Of a stretch of 64,000 nt of DNA, positions 35,036-45,163 are shown piece by piece. Numbering within the stretch: the stretch's first letter is position 1; each line of letters opens with the position of its first letter. A model generated the notes under the pieces. The model was not told the DNA's origin and ran no database searches. It worked only from the letters and a program-made list of their open reading frames with translations. The position numbers and the translations under genes are program-made. The stretch comes from Arcticibacter sp041902385 (GTDB lineage Bacteria > Bacteroidota > Bacteroidia > Sphingobacteriales > Sphingobacteriaceae), in NCBI RefSeq assembly GCF_041902385.1, contig NZ_CP169244.1, positions 496,001 to 560,000 on the forward strand, written 5' to 3'.

Positions 35036-35938
35036 ATGAATGTTGCAAAATACTACCTGGCTGCAGTAAGTGCTTTCGTGATATGGGGTTTCTTCAGTCT
35101 GGTGCTCAGACCAATCCACAACTTCCCATCGCTTGACATTCTGTTCTACCGGGTGTTTGTATGCGGCGTTCTCATGCTGCTGATCTCGCTTATGGCAAGG
35201 AGAAAAGTGTTTACGGAGAATCTGCGGCGGTTCAGACAGCTAAGCCGAAAAGCCAGGAACAGGGTTATACTGCTCAATCTGGGGGGAGGCCTGTTCCTGA
35301 CGGGAAACTGGTTCTTCTTTATCTACGTCATGAATCATGTCAGCGTAAAAGCCACTTCGCTGGCTTACCTCGTCTGCCCTATTCTCACTACTGTGCTGGC
35401 CAACTTCCTGCTGAAAGAGAAACTAAGTAAATTTCAATGGGCGTCGGTAGCTCTTAGCACGTTTGCCTGTCTGCTGCTATCGTTCAGTGCGCTTGCAGAC
35501 ATCTTGTACAGCATGATCATTGCCGGATCGTATGCCTTCTATCTGGTCACGCAGCGTAAAAACACCGGCTTCGACAAATTTCTGCTCCTTACCGTACAGA
35601 TCCTTTTCTCGGCTATCATCCTGCTCCCCTTCTACCCGGCCTTCAGCTCGAGTGTTCCCGACAGTTCGCTCTTCTATTTCTGTATCGTACTGATTGCGGT
35701 CTTGTTCACCATTATTTCGCTATTTTTGAACCTCTACGCATTAAATGGCGTCACGTCTTCCACGGTTGGGATGCTGCTGAATATCAATCCGATCATTGCC
35801 TTTATCCTTGCGGTTACTCACTTTCATGAGAAAGTGGACAGCATTCAGGCGACGGCTTACGGACTAATCCTGCTATCGGTGATCCTGTTTAACCAGCAGT
35901 ATCTTTTTTCAAGAAAAGAAAGAAGCGTGACAGGATGA
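35036..35938 (+). CDS. EamA family transporter, RarD-like
   Basis: A 300-residue inner-membrane protein with about ten hydrophobic segments and the two EamA halves of the drug/metabolite transporter superfamily. It opens with YYLAAVSAFVIWGFFSLVLR, which contains the FxxWGxxP-like RarD start. VNHVSVKATSLAYLVCPILT in the first half and NGVTSSTVGMLLNINPIIAF in the second are typical. Members export metabolites or amino acids; RarD itself is of uncertain substrate. It converges with the GH43 gene, with 7 bp between stops. Confidence 0.88.
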   Translation: MNVAKYYLAAVSAFVIWGFFSLVLRPIHNFPSLDILFYRVFVCGVLMLLISLMARRKVFTENLRRFRQLSRKARNRVILLNLGGGLFLTGNWFFFIYVMNHVSVKATSLAYLVCPILTTVLANFLLKEKLSKFQWASVALSTFACLLLSFSALADILYSMIIAGSYAFYLVTQRKNTGFDKFLLLTVQILFSAIILLPFYPAFSSSVPDSSLFYFCIVLIAVLFTIISLFLNLYALNGVTSSTVGMLLNINPIIAFILAVTHFHEKVDSIQATAYGLILLSVILFNQQYLFSRKERSVTG

Positions 35939-35945
35939 GGAGGCA

Positions 35946-36944
35946 CTAGCGCAACGGATCGGCTGCTACACCTTCAAAAGTGATCTTTACCGGCTGGATC
36001 TCACCTTTTTCATTAAAGCGCATCTCGTCAATACAGACCACGCGATGGTTTCCATTCGTCTCTCCAAGGGGACGACGGTGGTAAACGATATACCACTTTC
36101 CGCTTTTCTGGTTATGAATAACGGAATGATGTCCCGCTCCGGTTGCTACCGCTGGATCCTGCTGCAGGATTTTGCCTATCCTTTTGAAGGGGCCCATTGG
36201 AGAGTCGGAGATTGCGTAGGCAACGGAATAGTTGGGGCCGGTCCATCCACCTTCTGACCACATGAAGTAGTATTTTCCATCGCGTACAAACATGAAGGGG
36301 CCTTCTACATAACCCTGAGGGGTGATCTCTTTAAAAATGCTGCCGTCGGCATGGGGAAGGAAGCCGGTAAAGTCGTCCTTCAGTCGTGCAATGTTGCAGT
36401 GCTGCCAGCCTCCGTAGATGAGGTAGTATTTTCCGTCCTGGTCGCGAAAAGCAAACTGATCAATCGGCTGGGCGCCATTGTGGAACTTGTCGATGAGCGG
36501 CTTACCCAGATCATCTTTGAAGGGGCCTTCAGGCTTGTCTGCCACGGCTACGCCGATACCTCCGGTTTCCTGGTCGCTCTGAATATCGTTCGCTCCGAAA
36601 AAGAGATAGTACTTGCCATCCTTCGCCACGATAGAAGGAGCCCACATCGCCTTTTTCGCCCACTTGACAGAAGCCGTGTCGATTATTCGCGGATGTTTTT
36701 TCCATTTTCTAAGGTCAGATGAGGAGAATGCGTCCATAAACACCTGCTCTTCGTATTTGGCGGAGTACGTAGGGTATATCCAGTACTTGTTATTGAAAAT
36801 CGTTCCTTCGGGATCGGCATACCAGCCGCTAAAGATTGGATTTCCCTGTTGTTTCGAAGTTTTGGTCTTATTCTTTTCCTGTGAAAAGGCGTAAGCAACG
36901 GTCAGACTGAGCAAAAAAGTACAGAGGGCTAGTTTGTTTCTCAT
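35946..36944 (-). CDS. Secreted glycoside hydrolase family 43
   Basis: A 332-residue protein with a signal peptide (residues 1-21) and a five-bladed propeller GH43 domain. The inverting triad can be seen: Asp in SGWYADPEGT (base), Asp in AQPIDQFAF (pKa modulator) and Glu in GYVEGPFMFV (acid). GH43 enzymes act on arabinans, xylans or related plant polymers. The gene is monocistronic with no SusC/SusD pair nearby, so it is not part of a standard polysaccharide utilisation locus. It may cooperate with the GH127 at 1902-4966. Confidence 0.92.
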   Translation of the reverse strand: MRNKLALCTFLLSLTVAYAFSQEKNKTKTSKQQGNPIFSGWYADPEGTIFNNKYWIYPTYSAKYEEQVFMDAFSSSDLRKWKKHPRIIDTASVKWAKKAMWAPSIVAKDGKYYLFFGANDIQSDQETGGIGVAVADKPEGPFKDDLGKPLIDKFHNGAQPIDQFAFRDQDGKYYLIYGGWQHCNIARLKDDFTGFLPHADGSIFKEITPQGYVEGPFMFVRDGKYYFMWSEGGWTGPNYSVAYAISDSPMGPFKRIGKILQQDPAVATGAGHHSVIHNQKSGKWYIVYHRRPLGETNGNHRVVCIDEMRFNEKGEIQPVKITFEGVAADPLR

Positions 36945-37678
36945 GTATATGTGTTTGGAGAGGCAATTTATAAGTATTTGTGGAGAATATGAAAAGCTGA
37001 TTGTAGCAATTTACCTGATGAGATGTGAGGGCATAGTAATGAGCCTCGCTTCTCCCCCTTTGACTGAGGCGGGGGGCAGTATGCGGCAATTGCCCGAAGC
37101 GCTATTCAGGAATAGATCTTTTCGCGGGGATTGTTTGCTTTATTGAGATCGCTTGGCTAAGTCTATTGAGATCGCTGCGCTAAGTTTGAATGTCAGGAAA
37201 GAATCACCAACCTACTTTCTATCCGCCGTCTTGAGCGTAGGCCATAAAGGTTGTTTCTAAAAGCTTATTTCTATTATTGAGTTTATTATTTGCTTTTTGA
37301 TGGCCTCAACGATAACGCTGCCCTACGTTTGAATGACCAGCAAGAATCACAAACCTGCTATTATTCCCTTTCCTGAGGACAGCTCAGAATGATTGCCCCA
37401 TTAATGAACCCGACAAACAAATAAACTTTCATTGTTTTTTTTAACCCTCAAGGAGATTGCTTCGCTAAGTTTGAATAACCTGGAAGAACCCTTAATCTGC
37501 TATTCCCCCCGCTCCAGAGCGCAGCTCATGAACGTTTTTCGTATTTGTCGCACTGACGCGGCAGAACGCTGAATCTGAAAGCAGTCAGGAACGAGACGCC
37601 GTATAACTGCTCCCGCTTTAATATTCTACCTGCTCTTGCCTAAGCCTTACCGGCCAGTCACTCGTCCCGCCACCGGGA
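36945..37678. other. Intergenic region with three copies of an imperfect interspersed repeat
   Basis: A module of about 60 bp recurs near 37165-37220, 37320-37367 and 37453-37508. It runs GAGATYGCTNCGCTAAGT, then TTTGAATG or TTTGAATAAC, a GAAGAATC-like block, then CCTGCTATT. The first part, GAGATTGCTTCGC, resembles a dispersed element often seen in Bacteroidota genomes. No gene is visible. Confidence 0.55.
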
Positions 37679-38740
37679 TCAGCGTGACGAAAACTCCTGT
37701 GCAAGCGTCCCTGCTTCTGCTGCGCTCAGGTTTTTCTTTCCGGAAAAAACAACAAGCCGGTACCTGAAGGTGACCGATTTGCCGGGGGCGAGACTGAAGT
37801 TAAGCGTTTCCTTTCCATTGCTGAAGGCCGCTTGTCCCAGTGGATTGGCGGCAAAGAGCCCGTATCCCCGTGCATGCCAGTAGGATGGTGATCCGGGATT
37901 GGCAGGATGATCAAGGATAAGCACTGACACAGAATCGGCTCCTATCTTGCCGTTGAGCAAAACCCACTTCGCACGTGTACCCCATACGGCATCGCCCTCT
38001 TTACCCTCGCTGCTGATGTAATGTCCGGTCACTCCTTCATTGTTCAGAACGGGAACGTCTGTCACGTTGCCCTGTGCATCGGTAAACTTTTCGGGCTTAT
38101 CGGCCGGATGCTCAAGCTCCCGGGCAAGCCGGATAGCAAACAAGCCTTCTTTGTTATCCTTGAATAGTACAGCCTCTTTTTGTGCTGTGAGCGTGGTGAT
38201 CCTGTCGATCACCCGGGTGTGCGCCGTACCGCTAAAGATCATACGTGTGTCTTCCCTGAGGACCACCGAACTATCGTCTTTCAGCCAGTCCATGCTCACC
38301 TGCAGCTCTCCCCGGTCTTTTCCGCTGATGATCTTATTAACCCGACTGTGCCTTATTGTACCAAAAGGGCCTTTATGATTTTTGGCGGCCTCGTTAGAAT
38401 TATTCCAGAAATCGTAGCCATTCACGTCGCCGTAATTAAACCAGATGCCCACATGGTGGGGATGATCCACGCGCTCGCCTGGTCGGGGGTTCAGCGGCCA
38501 TCCTCTGGTTATAGCCTGCCCGGAAGCACTAAGCACCGGGTACAATACGGGCTTCTTGATATCCTGCGGCCATATGTACGACGTAAAAGGCCGTCCCCCG
38601 ATCAGCACATCTATACGCTTTTCTTTCTCATGGGAAACGATACGCACAGGAAGCTGCTTGCTGCCTGAGTCCTGCGCTTGGAGCTTCAAAACCAAAGGAG
38701 TAATGACCAGGAACGTGCAGATAAAGCGGAGTCGTGTCAT
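37679..38740 (-). CDS. PmoA-like (DUF6807) exported protein
   Basis: A 353-residue protein with a signal peptide (to about residue 22, LKLQAQ). The family is named after a misannotation as methane monooxygenase; it has no relation to methane oxidation. Landmarks are RPFTSYIWPQDIKKPVLYPV, GERVDHPHHVGIWFNYGDVN, DFWNN and a late ANPGSPSYWHARGYGLFAAN. The conserved His pair suggests a metal or sugar site. In Bacteroidota it is regularly encoded with Gfo/Idh/MocA oxidoreductases and DUF1080 proteins, as here: it ends the four-gene operon at 37679-42726, 16 bp after the DUF1080 stop. Confidence 0.88.
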   Translation of the reverse strand: MTRLRFICTFLVITPLVLKLQAQDSGSKQLPVRIVSHEKEKRIDVLIGGRPFTSYIWPQDIKKPVLYPVLSASGQAITRGWPLNPRPGERVDHPHHVGIWFNYGDVNGYDFWNNSNEAAKNHKGPFGTIRHSRVNKIISGKDRGELQVSMDWLKDDSSVVLREDTRMIFSGTAHTRVIDRITTLTAQKEAVLFKDNKEGLFAIRLARELEHPADKPEKFTDAQGNVTDVPVLNNEGVTGHYISSEGKEGDAVWGTRAKWVLLNGKIGADSVSVLILDHPANPGSPSYWHARGYGLFAANPLGQAAFSNGKETLNFSLAPGKSVTFRYRLVVFSGKKNLSAAEAGTLAQEFSSR

Positions 38741-38756
38741 AGGGCGAAGTATCTGG

Positions 38757-40148
38757 TTAAAGGGTTTTGATCTTAATGCTTCTGAAGCTCACCTCATTGC
38801 CATGATCCTGCAGGAGGAGATGACCTTTGGGAGCTTCACCAAATTTAGTCCAGTTCTTGTACTTGCTGATGGCAACCAGCTTCCTGAATTCTTCGGAGCC
38901 TCTCACGTATTCGATCACTTTCACACCGTTCAGGTAATGCTCCACGCGGTTGTCGGGATAAACCACGATCCTTCCGCGGTTCCACTGACCTATTGGCCTT
39001 GTAAAACGGGACTGCTTATCGGCCTTTATCAGGTCGTACAGTGAAGCAAGCGTGCGGTTGCCGTCCCTGCCCAGCTTCGCATCAGGATGGAGCTGATCGT
39101 CCAGGATCTGGTATTCCAGCCCGATAGCAGATCCGGTGTTCTTTTCTGCAAGTGTCACGAAATATTTCACGCCGCTATTTGCACCGGGCGTGAGCTTAAA
39201 CTCAAAAGAAAGATCAAAAGCACTAAACTGCTCTTTGGTTACAATATCGCCCCCATTTGCCGACTCCTTACCCTCGGAAGATAGAACAGTCAAAATGCCG
39301 TCCGACACTTTCCAGCCCTTTGCCGGGAAACTATCCTTATAAGCTCCCACCCAGCCCTTCGTTGTTTTTCCATCAAAAAGGAGGTTCCAGCCATTCTTCT
39401 TCTCGTAGGGGCTCAGAAAATTGGGGACTGTATTCACTACATAAATGCCGGCAGGAAAGGATTTGGAAGTCAAACCCGTAGTCTTAATCCGGATGTTCTT
39501 AAAGTAGACATTCTTTCCGGCCTGCTCTTCACGGTTAATGCCATGAACCTGCAGTCCGATGAAGCCCTGCTGATCGACCGTGTCGACCACATAGGCGCAT
39601 GGCACATTATTGATCCAGGTCCGCATTTCATTTCCAATACATTCCACCCTGATGTGATTGAATTCGCCGGTCTTGAAAGCCCCTTTTGCCTTCGGGTTCA
39701 GCGAGAGCGGGTACAGCCAGTCCCGGCGGCCCTCGTCGTATATTCCGCCGCTCCAGGCACGCTCAGAAGGGTCGAACTCCATCTGCCGGCCATATACTTT
39801 CCCTTTTCCGTTATTAGCTCCGGCATCGAAATGGCTGCGCGTCTGCACACCCGAGTTGCTAAGCTCGCTTTCCACTTTGGCATCCAGCTCAAGGATAAAG
39901 TCGCCATATTCTTTCTCCGTCACCAGGAAGGTATTGCCCGAATTCATAACGGTAGTGCCCACTATAGCGCCGTCTTCTACCTTGTATTGTGCTTCTCCGG
40001 CAAGTTTCTTCCATCCATTCAGCGTTTTACCGTCGAAGAGGTTCACCCAGCCCTTTTCAGCGTTTTGGGCTGTGGCGTAAACCGAGCAGCCGCATAAAAT
40101 CAAAGCAGTAAGGAAGGTCTTTTGAAGTTGTCTCTTTTCAATTTTCAT
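38757..40148 (-). CDS. Double DUF1080 protein (3-keto-disaccharide hydrolase family)
   Basis: A 463-residue exported protein (signal ends near VYATAQ) with two tandem DUF1080 concanavalin-like domains. Domain 1 spans about 32-225 (WVNLFDGKTLNGWKKLAGE, GVQTRSHFD) and domain 2 about 255-460 (WNLLFDGKTTKGWVGAYKD, GVKYFVTL, LEYQILDDQLHPDA). The founding activity of the family is hydrolysis of 3-keto glycosides. Adjacent Gfo/Idh/MocA oxidoreductases could make that 3-keto substrate by oxidising C3 of a glycoside. It lies 2 bp after the stop of the upstream oxidoreductase. Confidence 0.9.
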   Translation of the reverse strand: MKIEKRQLQKTFLTALILCGCSVYATAQNAEKGWVNLFDGKTLNGWKKLAGEAQYKVEDGAIVGTTVMNSGNTFLVTEKEYGDFILELDAKVESELSNSGVQTRSHFDAGANNGKGKVYGRQMEFDPSERAWSGGIYDEGRRDWLYPLSLNPKAKGAFKTGEFNHIRVECIGNEMRTWINNVPCAYVVDTVDQQGFIGLQVHGINREEQAGKNVYFKNIRIKTTGLTSKSFPAGIYVVNTVPNFLSPYEKKNGWNLLFDGKTTKGWVGAYKDSFPAKGWKVSDGILTVLSSEGKESANGGDIVTKEQFSAFDLSFEFKLTPGANSGVKYFVTLAEKNTGSAIGLEYQILDDQLHPDAKLGRDGNRTLASLYDLIKADKQSRFTRPIGQWNRGRIVVYPDNRVEHYLNGVKVIEYVRGSEEFRKLVAISKYKNWTKFGEAPKGHLLLQDHGNEVSFRSIKIKTL

Positions 40149-40150
40149 TT

Positions 40151-41374
40151 TTAAGAAAGATTATAGGATGGTTTCCATGTCTGAATAGAATTCTGGTACA
40201 TAGCCTGGTTGGCCATATCGACGCAGATCGCGGTTTTTGCTCCGGTAAACACATTGGAAGCTGGGAGTCCGCCCTCCCTGATGCTTTTGTAGAAGTCGTT
40301 CAGGGCGTACCAGGTACCGTCTTTAAGGGGCTCCTTAAGCAGAGGGATCCCTCCGTCTTTGCTCATTTGTATTTTCGTGGCTCCCGTCACTCCGTCAACC
40401 AGGTCAAGTTCCTTTCGGGTTTCCTTCTCCGGATAGTAGAACCCCTCATTCATCAGAAGAGAGATCATCCCCTTGCTCCCTTTCAGGCGGAACATATAGC
40501 CATCGTGGGCATTGGCACAGGTTGCGCCGAAGTTCCCGATCATGCCCTCTCTGGAGTAGCGAAGAACCGCCTGAACGTTATCGAAGACCTCGCGGCCATC
40601 TTTATAGAAGTCTACCCCTCCGGCTCCCAGTACTTCATCTGGCTGGGTATTGAATGCCCAGTTGATAAAATCGATCTGGTGCGAGAGCAGCTCGGCAGGC
40701 AGGCCGCCTGAGTACTCCTTGTACATCCTCCAGTTCACCTTTCTTTCAAGAGAGGGATCGGGCACGGCTCTCTTCCAGTTCCAGTTGCGGTCCCAGCGGC
40801 AGTCGATCTGGGTCACCTTCCCCAGGTAGCCGTCGTCGATGATCTGCTTTACTCTAAAATAGAGGGGTGTATAGCGGTATTGATGCCCCACCTGGAGGGT
40901 CAGTTTCGGATACTTCTTTGAAACTGCCACCAGCTCAATGGCCTGGGCAGTATTGTACGTCATGGTCTTTTCGAGGTAAACATGCTTGCCGGCCCTGAGG
41001 GCGTCGGCTGCTATCTGATAATGTAAATTGAGCGGCACTGCAATGACAACAGCAGAAACAGACTTATCGTCAAGCACTTTCCGGTAGTCCTTATAGGCAG
41101 CAGGTTTGAAAGGAGCAGCTTCCGCTTCGGCCTCTTTTAACCTGAAATCGAGCGGGTCGCAAATGGCCGTTACTCTGAACTTGCCATCCAGTTCCTTCAG
41201 TGTGTGCATGATCCCTTTTCCTCTGTCGCCGCAGCCTATCACGCCTACGTTAAACACAGAGTCAGAAGGAGCAATCTCTGTGAAAGCAGCCAGCATCTGG
41301 CTTTGCAGCAGGAGGCCACCTGTTAAGGCACCCGCCTGCCTGATGAAATCTCGTCTGATCATCGTCTTCGTCAA
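40151..41374 (-). CDS. Gfo/Idh/MocA family oxidoreductase with twin-arginine-like signal (2)
   Basis: A 407-residue protein. The N terminus MTKTMIRRDFIRQAGALTGG has the RRDFIR pattern typical of Bacteroidota Tat-exported oxidoreductases. The Rossmann nucleotide fold follows (VGVIGCGDRGKGIMHTL) with the EKTMTYN lysine motif near the active site, then the C-terminal sheet domain. The family oxidises or reduces sugars or sugar derivatives with NAD(P). It overlaps the upstream oxidoreductase gene by 4 bp. The second enzyme may recycle or act on the opposite face of the same substrate. Confidence 0.9.
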   Translation of the reverse strand: MTKTMIRRDFIRQAGALTGGLLLQSQMLAAFTEIAPSDSVFNVGVIGCGDRGKGIMHTLKELDGKFRVTAICDPLDFRLKEAEAEAAPFKPAAYKDYRKVLDDKSVSAVVIAVPLNLHYQIAADALRAGKHVYLEKTMTYNTAQAIELVAVSKKYPKLTLQVGHQYRYTPLYFRVKQIIDDGYLGKVTQIDCRWDRNWNWKRAVPDPSLERKVNWRMYKEYSGGLPAELLSHQIDFINWAFNTQPDEVLGAGGVDFYKDGREVFDNVQAVLRYSREGMIGNFGATCANAHDGYMFRLKGSKGMISLLMNEGFYYPEKETRKELDLVDGVTGATKIQMSKDGGIPLLKEPLKDGTWYALNDFYKSIREGGLPASNVFTGAKTAICVDMANQAMYQNSIQTWKPSYNLS

Positions 41375-42726
41375 TACTTAAACACTTTGCCGCCGACTAA
41401 TACTTCCTGTTTAGATTGGTCGAATACGGCCTTACCTCCTGTCCTTACGGCAGCATTGGTCATGATGGTTGCGATTGAATGGTTATATCCTGCATCCACC
41501 GGTGCATTTGGCTCCTTGCGGCTCCTTACACACTCCATCCAGTTCCTCATGTGGGCAGAAGTGAGCGTATCGGCCCCTGTATTTGCAGAGGTAGATACCT
41601 GCTGAGCGCTGGCCGAGAGATCTATTTCGGGTAACAAGTTCGGCTTCATCTTCATGGCCGCCGCCTCCCTTTCCTTTAGTCCCCCTTTGGGAGAGATCTT
41701 ATTGGTGATGAGGTTCAGCTCTCCCCCATTTGAGTAATAAACTTCGCCCACTCCTCCGCTTTCATTTTGCATGCGGGAGGTGAAAACGACCTGAAAACCT
41801 GTAGATGCATCGGCGGCAGGACCATAGTCGAACACAGCAGTAGTGGTATCCCAATTCTTTCTGCCATCTTTCCAGGTGTAAATGCCTCCGTTGGCCACTA
41901 CGCTTCTCGGATGAGGAAGTCCGCTGAACCAGTGGACGGTATCAATCTGGTGCGACATCCATTGCCCGGGCATACCCGAAGAATAGGGCCAAAAAAGCCG
42001 ATACTCGAGATACTTCCGGGGATCCCAGGCCTCAAAAGGACGATTTAGCAGGAATCGCTTCCAGTCGGTATCCTTCTCCTGGCATTGCGCCACCAGGTCG
42101 GGCCGCCGCCAGCGTCCCGGCTGATTAACATTCCACACCAGATCCACTGCCGTGATGGGACCGAACTTGCCGCTCTGAATAAAATCATGTGCTGCGTGGT
42201 AATTAGGGCCGCTACGCCTTTGAGATCCGATCTGCACAATCTTTCCGGACGCCTTTACTGCCTTTCGCGCAGCTCTGTTGTCTTCCATGGTTTCGGCAAA
42301 AGGCTTTTCCACGTAGGCGTCGCAACCCGCCTTTACTGCTTCTATGGTGTGTAAGGCATGCTGAAAATCGGCAGTACTGATTATAACGGCATCTATATCC
42401 TTTAATCCATAAAGCTCCTCATTGTTTCTGCATGCTTTCAGGTCATGTCCCAGCTTCTCCGTCAGATAGGCTACTCCTTTCTCCCGTCTCAAAGACCAAA
42501 GGTCAGACAAGGCGGCCATATCGAAGTTCAACTCCTTATGATGATTTAGAAAACATGGCAGTAAAGTATCCTTGAAGCGGTCGGAAAAGCCGATCACTCC
42601 AACCCTGACCCGGTCGTTTGCACCCAGGATGCGGGCGTAGCTTTTTGCACTCATCCCCATTGTGCCCAGATAAGTCCCGGCAACAGCAATGGCCGACTTT
42701 CTAATAAATTCTCTGCGTGATTCCAT
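41371..42726 (-). CDS. Gfo/Idh/MocA family oxidoreductase with twin-arginine-like signal (1)
   Basis: The start at 42726 gives MESRREFIRKSAIAVAGTYL, a twin-arginine-type signal; a longer frame to 42759 adds residues without known role. The Rossmann motif reads VRVGVIGFSDR and the catalytic-lysine region reads YVEKPFAETMEDN, followed by QIGSQRRSGPNYHAAHDFIQ. It is about 451 residues. As first gene of the operon with a second oxidoreductase, a DUF1080 protein and a PmoA-like protein, it is a candidate for oxidising glycosides at C3 in the periplasm before hydrolysis. That role is inferred from the neighbours. Confidence 0.9.
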   Translation of the reverse strand: MESRREFIRKSAIAVAGTYLGTMGMSAKSYARILGANDRVRVGVIGFSDRFKDTLLPCFLNHHKELNFDMAALSDLWSLRREKGVAYLTEKLGHDLKACRNNEELYGLKDIDAVIISTADFQHALHTIEAVKAGCDAYVEKPFAETMEDNRAARKAVKASGKIVQIGSQRRSGPNYHAAHDFIQSGKFGPITAVDLVWNVNQPGRWRRPDLVAQCQEKDTDWKRFLLNRPFEAWDPRKYLEYRLFWPYSSGMPGQWMSHQIDTVHWFSGLPHPRSVVANGGIYTWKDGRKNWDTTTAVFDYGPAADASTGFQVVFTSRMQNESGGVGEVYYSNGGELNLITNKISPKGGLKEREAAAMKMKPNLLPEIDLSASAQQVSTSANTGADTLTSAHMRNWMECVRSRKEPNAPVDAGYNHSIATIMTNAAVRTGGKAVFDQSKQEVLVGGKVFKY

Positions 42727-42759
42727 TTGACAACAGTTTATAATTAGCGTAGATTTCAT

Positions 42760-43188
42760 CCAGACAGACGCAAACGCCTGTCCGTCAAACGTATTAATTG
42801 GTTACAGCGGTCAAGTTGAGAAAAAAAGAAAGTGGTCAATAATCCAGGGGAGATTATTTACGAAAACGATTTCGACAAGCCGGACAGCAGTTTGAGAAGA
42901 GCAGAGTTCAGATGAGAAAGTCTATGTTCAACCGAGTGTTCATGGCAGGATTTCACATAAGCCTGGCAGGGAGCCTTTGGATGTCTGCAGCTAACTGACA
43001 CATCTCATAGTCAGCTAGCTATTCGTAACCAGCTCCTCTGCCCGGGCACAATGGTCGACAGTTCCCACGAAATACACCACGAAGTACATTTGGAACGAAC
43101 TATCTGCCGCGCGAAGGTCAACGGTTCGCACGAAATACCCGCCAGCAGTGCACCTCTCCTAAGCGGGCAGCGACAGGCGCAGCCGCCT
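42760..43188. other. Intergenic region upstream of the oxidoreductase operon
   Basis: It should contain the operon promoter, but I cannot point to a convincing TAnnTTTG/TTTG pair. A TTCCCACGAAATAC / TTCGCACGAAATAC pair of similar 14-mers occurs near 43063 and 43126. I see nothing else. Confidence 0.4.
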
Positions 43189-45050
43189 CTAGTAATCAAC
43201 ATACTGCTGATAAACCTCCTGCATGCTTGCCTTGGCCTGGCGCAGTAACGCTTCGTCTAGCGGTTGCTGATTCTGTTCTTTCCGGTAAATAATCTGGTTC
43301 CCCATTGTGTCAAAGGAGATGATCTGACGGTCGGTTGCCAGCCCGAAGCCATGCTCCCAGTTAAAGAAGCCGAATCCGGGAACAGCCGGATTAAGCAGAT
43401 CCTTGCTCCAGGGATATTCTGAAGATGGAAGCTGCAGCTGATTCAGCAAAATGGCAGCAATGTCGTTCTGACTGCCGGTCTTCGCGATTTTAACACCTCT
43501 GAACTCAGGCCGGATCACCTCGCCGAAGAACAGGAGCGGAATCCGGTAGCGCTGAGGATCGTGGATCTCGAGGTCTTTGCGGGGCAGAAAGTGCCCATGG
43601 TCGGCTACCATGATGAACAGGGTATTTTTGAACCAGCTTTGCGTTCGCGCTTTCGCTATAAAAGCACCGAGACAAGAGTCGGCATAGTATGCGGTACTTC
43701 TAAACTTGTTCTCCGTCTCTTCACCCGCAAAATGAGGTTTTACAGGAAGCTCAAAGGGCTCATGATTGGTAAGCGTAAGCATGGTGGCGAAAAAGGGCTG
43801 CTTGTACCGGCCGAGGCTTTCAGCCATTTTCATATAGACCGGACCGTCATATGCGCCCCATTTAGAACTCATCTCGTTGGGATCAAAATTACTCTTGTCT
43901 GTTATCGACTGATAGTTATGACTCAGGAGGTAAGATCTCATGTTGAAGAAGCGGCTCTCCCCGCCGTAAAAAAAGAGGTACCATAGCCTGCGCGGCTCAA
44001 GGTTTGCGACAGGGCAGGAATCCGGACCTGCTTGCTGTTCTCCTTCATGATGCTGCGGGTGGCCTGTGCAGGGAAAGCGCTTAACACAGCTACCACCCCT
44101 TTGTCGGTCCGCCCTCCGGAAGCAAAAATGTTATTGAAGAACACGCCCTGCGAAATCAGTTTCTCCATTTCGGGATCTATGCCTTTCTCTCCGCCAAGGC
44201 TTTCAATGACATTACCAGTAAAACTTTCCATGATGATGAGCACCACGTTGGGCTTTGTTGTACTGAGGATCTTCGTCCCCGGCGCCCGGCTAAAGGAGTA
44301 CATCTGCCTGACGATCTTCTTTGCTTCAGAAGGCTTGTAAAAATGAAAAGGGTTGTTATTGTTATACTTATTATTGAGAACGTCGTGCACCAGACTCCAC
44401 TCCGTGTTCACAGCTGCGTAGTTGAAGACTGGTTTGAGTGAGAAATACGCCATACTTTCGTTCATTGGCGACAGTTGCCAGCCTCCTCTTATGGCAAGAA
44501 AATTAAAGCCGAGAAGCAGCAATGCGATGGGGGCCTTGACATACCATCTCCCTTCAGTATTGATCTTATAGACAACGATATATCTTGATAAGACAAGCCC
44601 GGCAGCGATAAGCAAGAAAAGGACAAATAAAGACAGCGCTACCGGAGACGACTTACTGCTTGCAAAAGCCTCAGACGGAGAACCAAAAGCGAATTCCAAT
44701 GCGCGGTAATTGATCTTGGTGCCCCACTCGCGATAGATATTGAAGTTAACTACCGTGATAAAAGAGAACACGACAACTAAAAGACCTGTATACACCTTCA
44801 GCGGGAGCGAGCCCAGCTTCAGGGGCGGAATCAGCCATGCAACAGCAAAAACCAGGAGCGGGATTGCACAAACATAGCCTGCCATGGAGGCATCCATCCA
44901 CAGGCCATAAAAAAAGGTCTTTGCTACCTCGGCCAAGCCGCTGCTCTTCAAACTTCCCCAATTGTAGCACACAAATACCAGCCGCTCCAGGAAAAAGAAC
45001 AATAGCCAGAAACAGAAATAGCGTAAAAGAACAATCAGATTCTTAAGCAT
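43189..45050 (-). CDS. LTA-synthase-like sulfatase/phosphotransferase, membrane; frameshifted
   Basis: An N-terminal part with about five membrane helices (from MLKNLIVLLRYFCFW) is followed by a periplasmic alkaline-phosphatase-like domain. VVLIIMESFTGNVIESLGG carries the catalytic Thr, FNNIFASGGRTDKG and late IMVADHGHF carry the metal-binding residues. The frame breaks after RAGYGTSFF at the A7 run 43968-43974 (T7 on the coding strand). An eighth base gives TSFFYGGESRFFNMRSYLLS and one protein of about 620 residues. Family members move glycerol-phosphate or phosphoethanolamine onto envelope glycans or act as sulfatases; in Bacteroidota the substrate is not known. Confidence 0.87.
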
Positions 45051-45163
45051 GGCATTTATTATTTGAAGTGCGTGCAAAGTCATTGAGACACTTTACAGCG
45101 ACTTCGGAATTCAATTGCCAAATATACTACAATATAGAGCCTTCAGCGCGGCCATCGGCTCCA

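Noticed and set aside
37679..38740. Methane monooxygenase subunit (PmoA)
   Set aside because: The family name is historical; the protein is a soluble exported protein with no membrane helices or copper-site motifs of methane monooxygenase.
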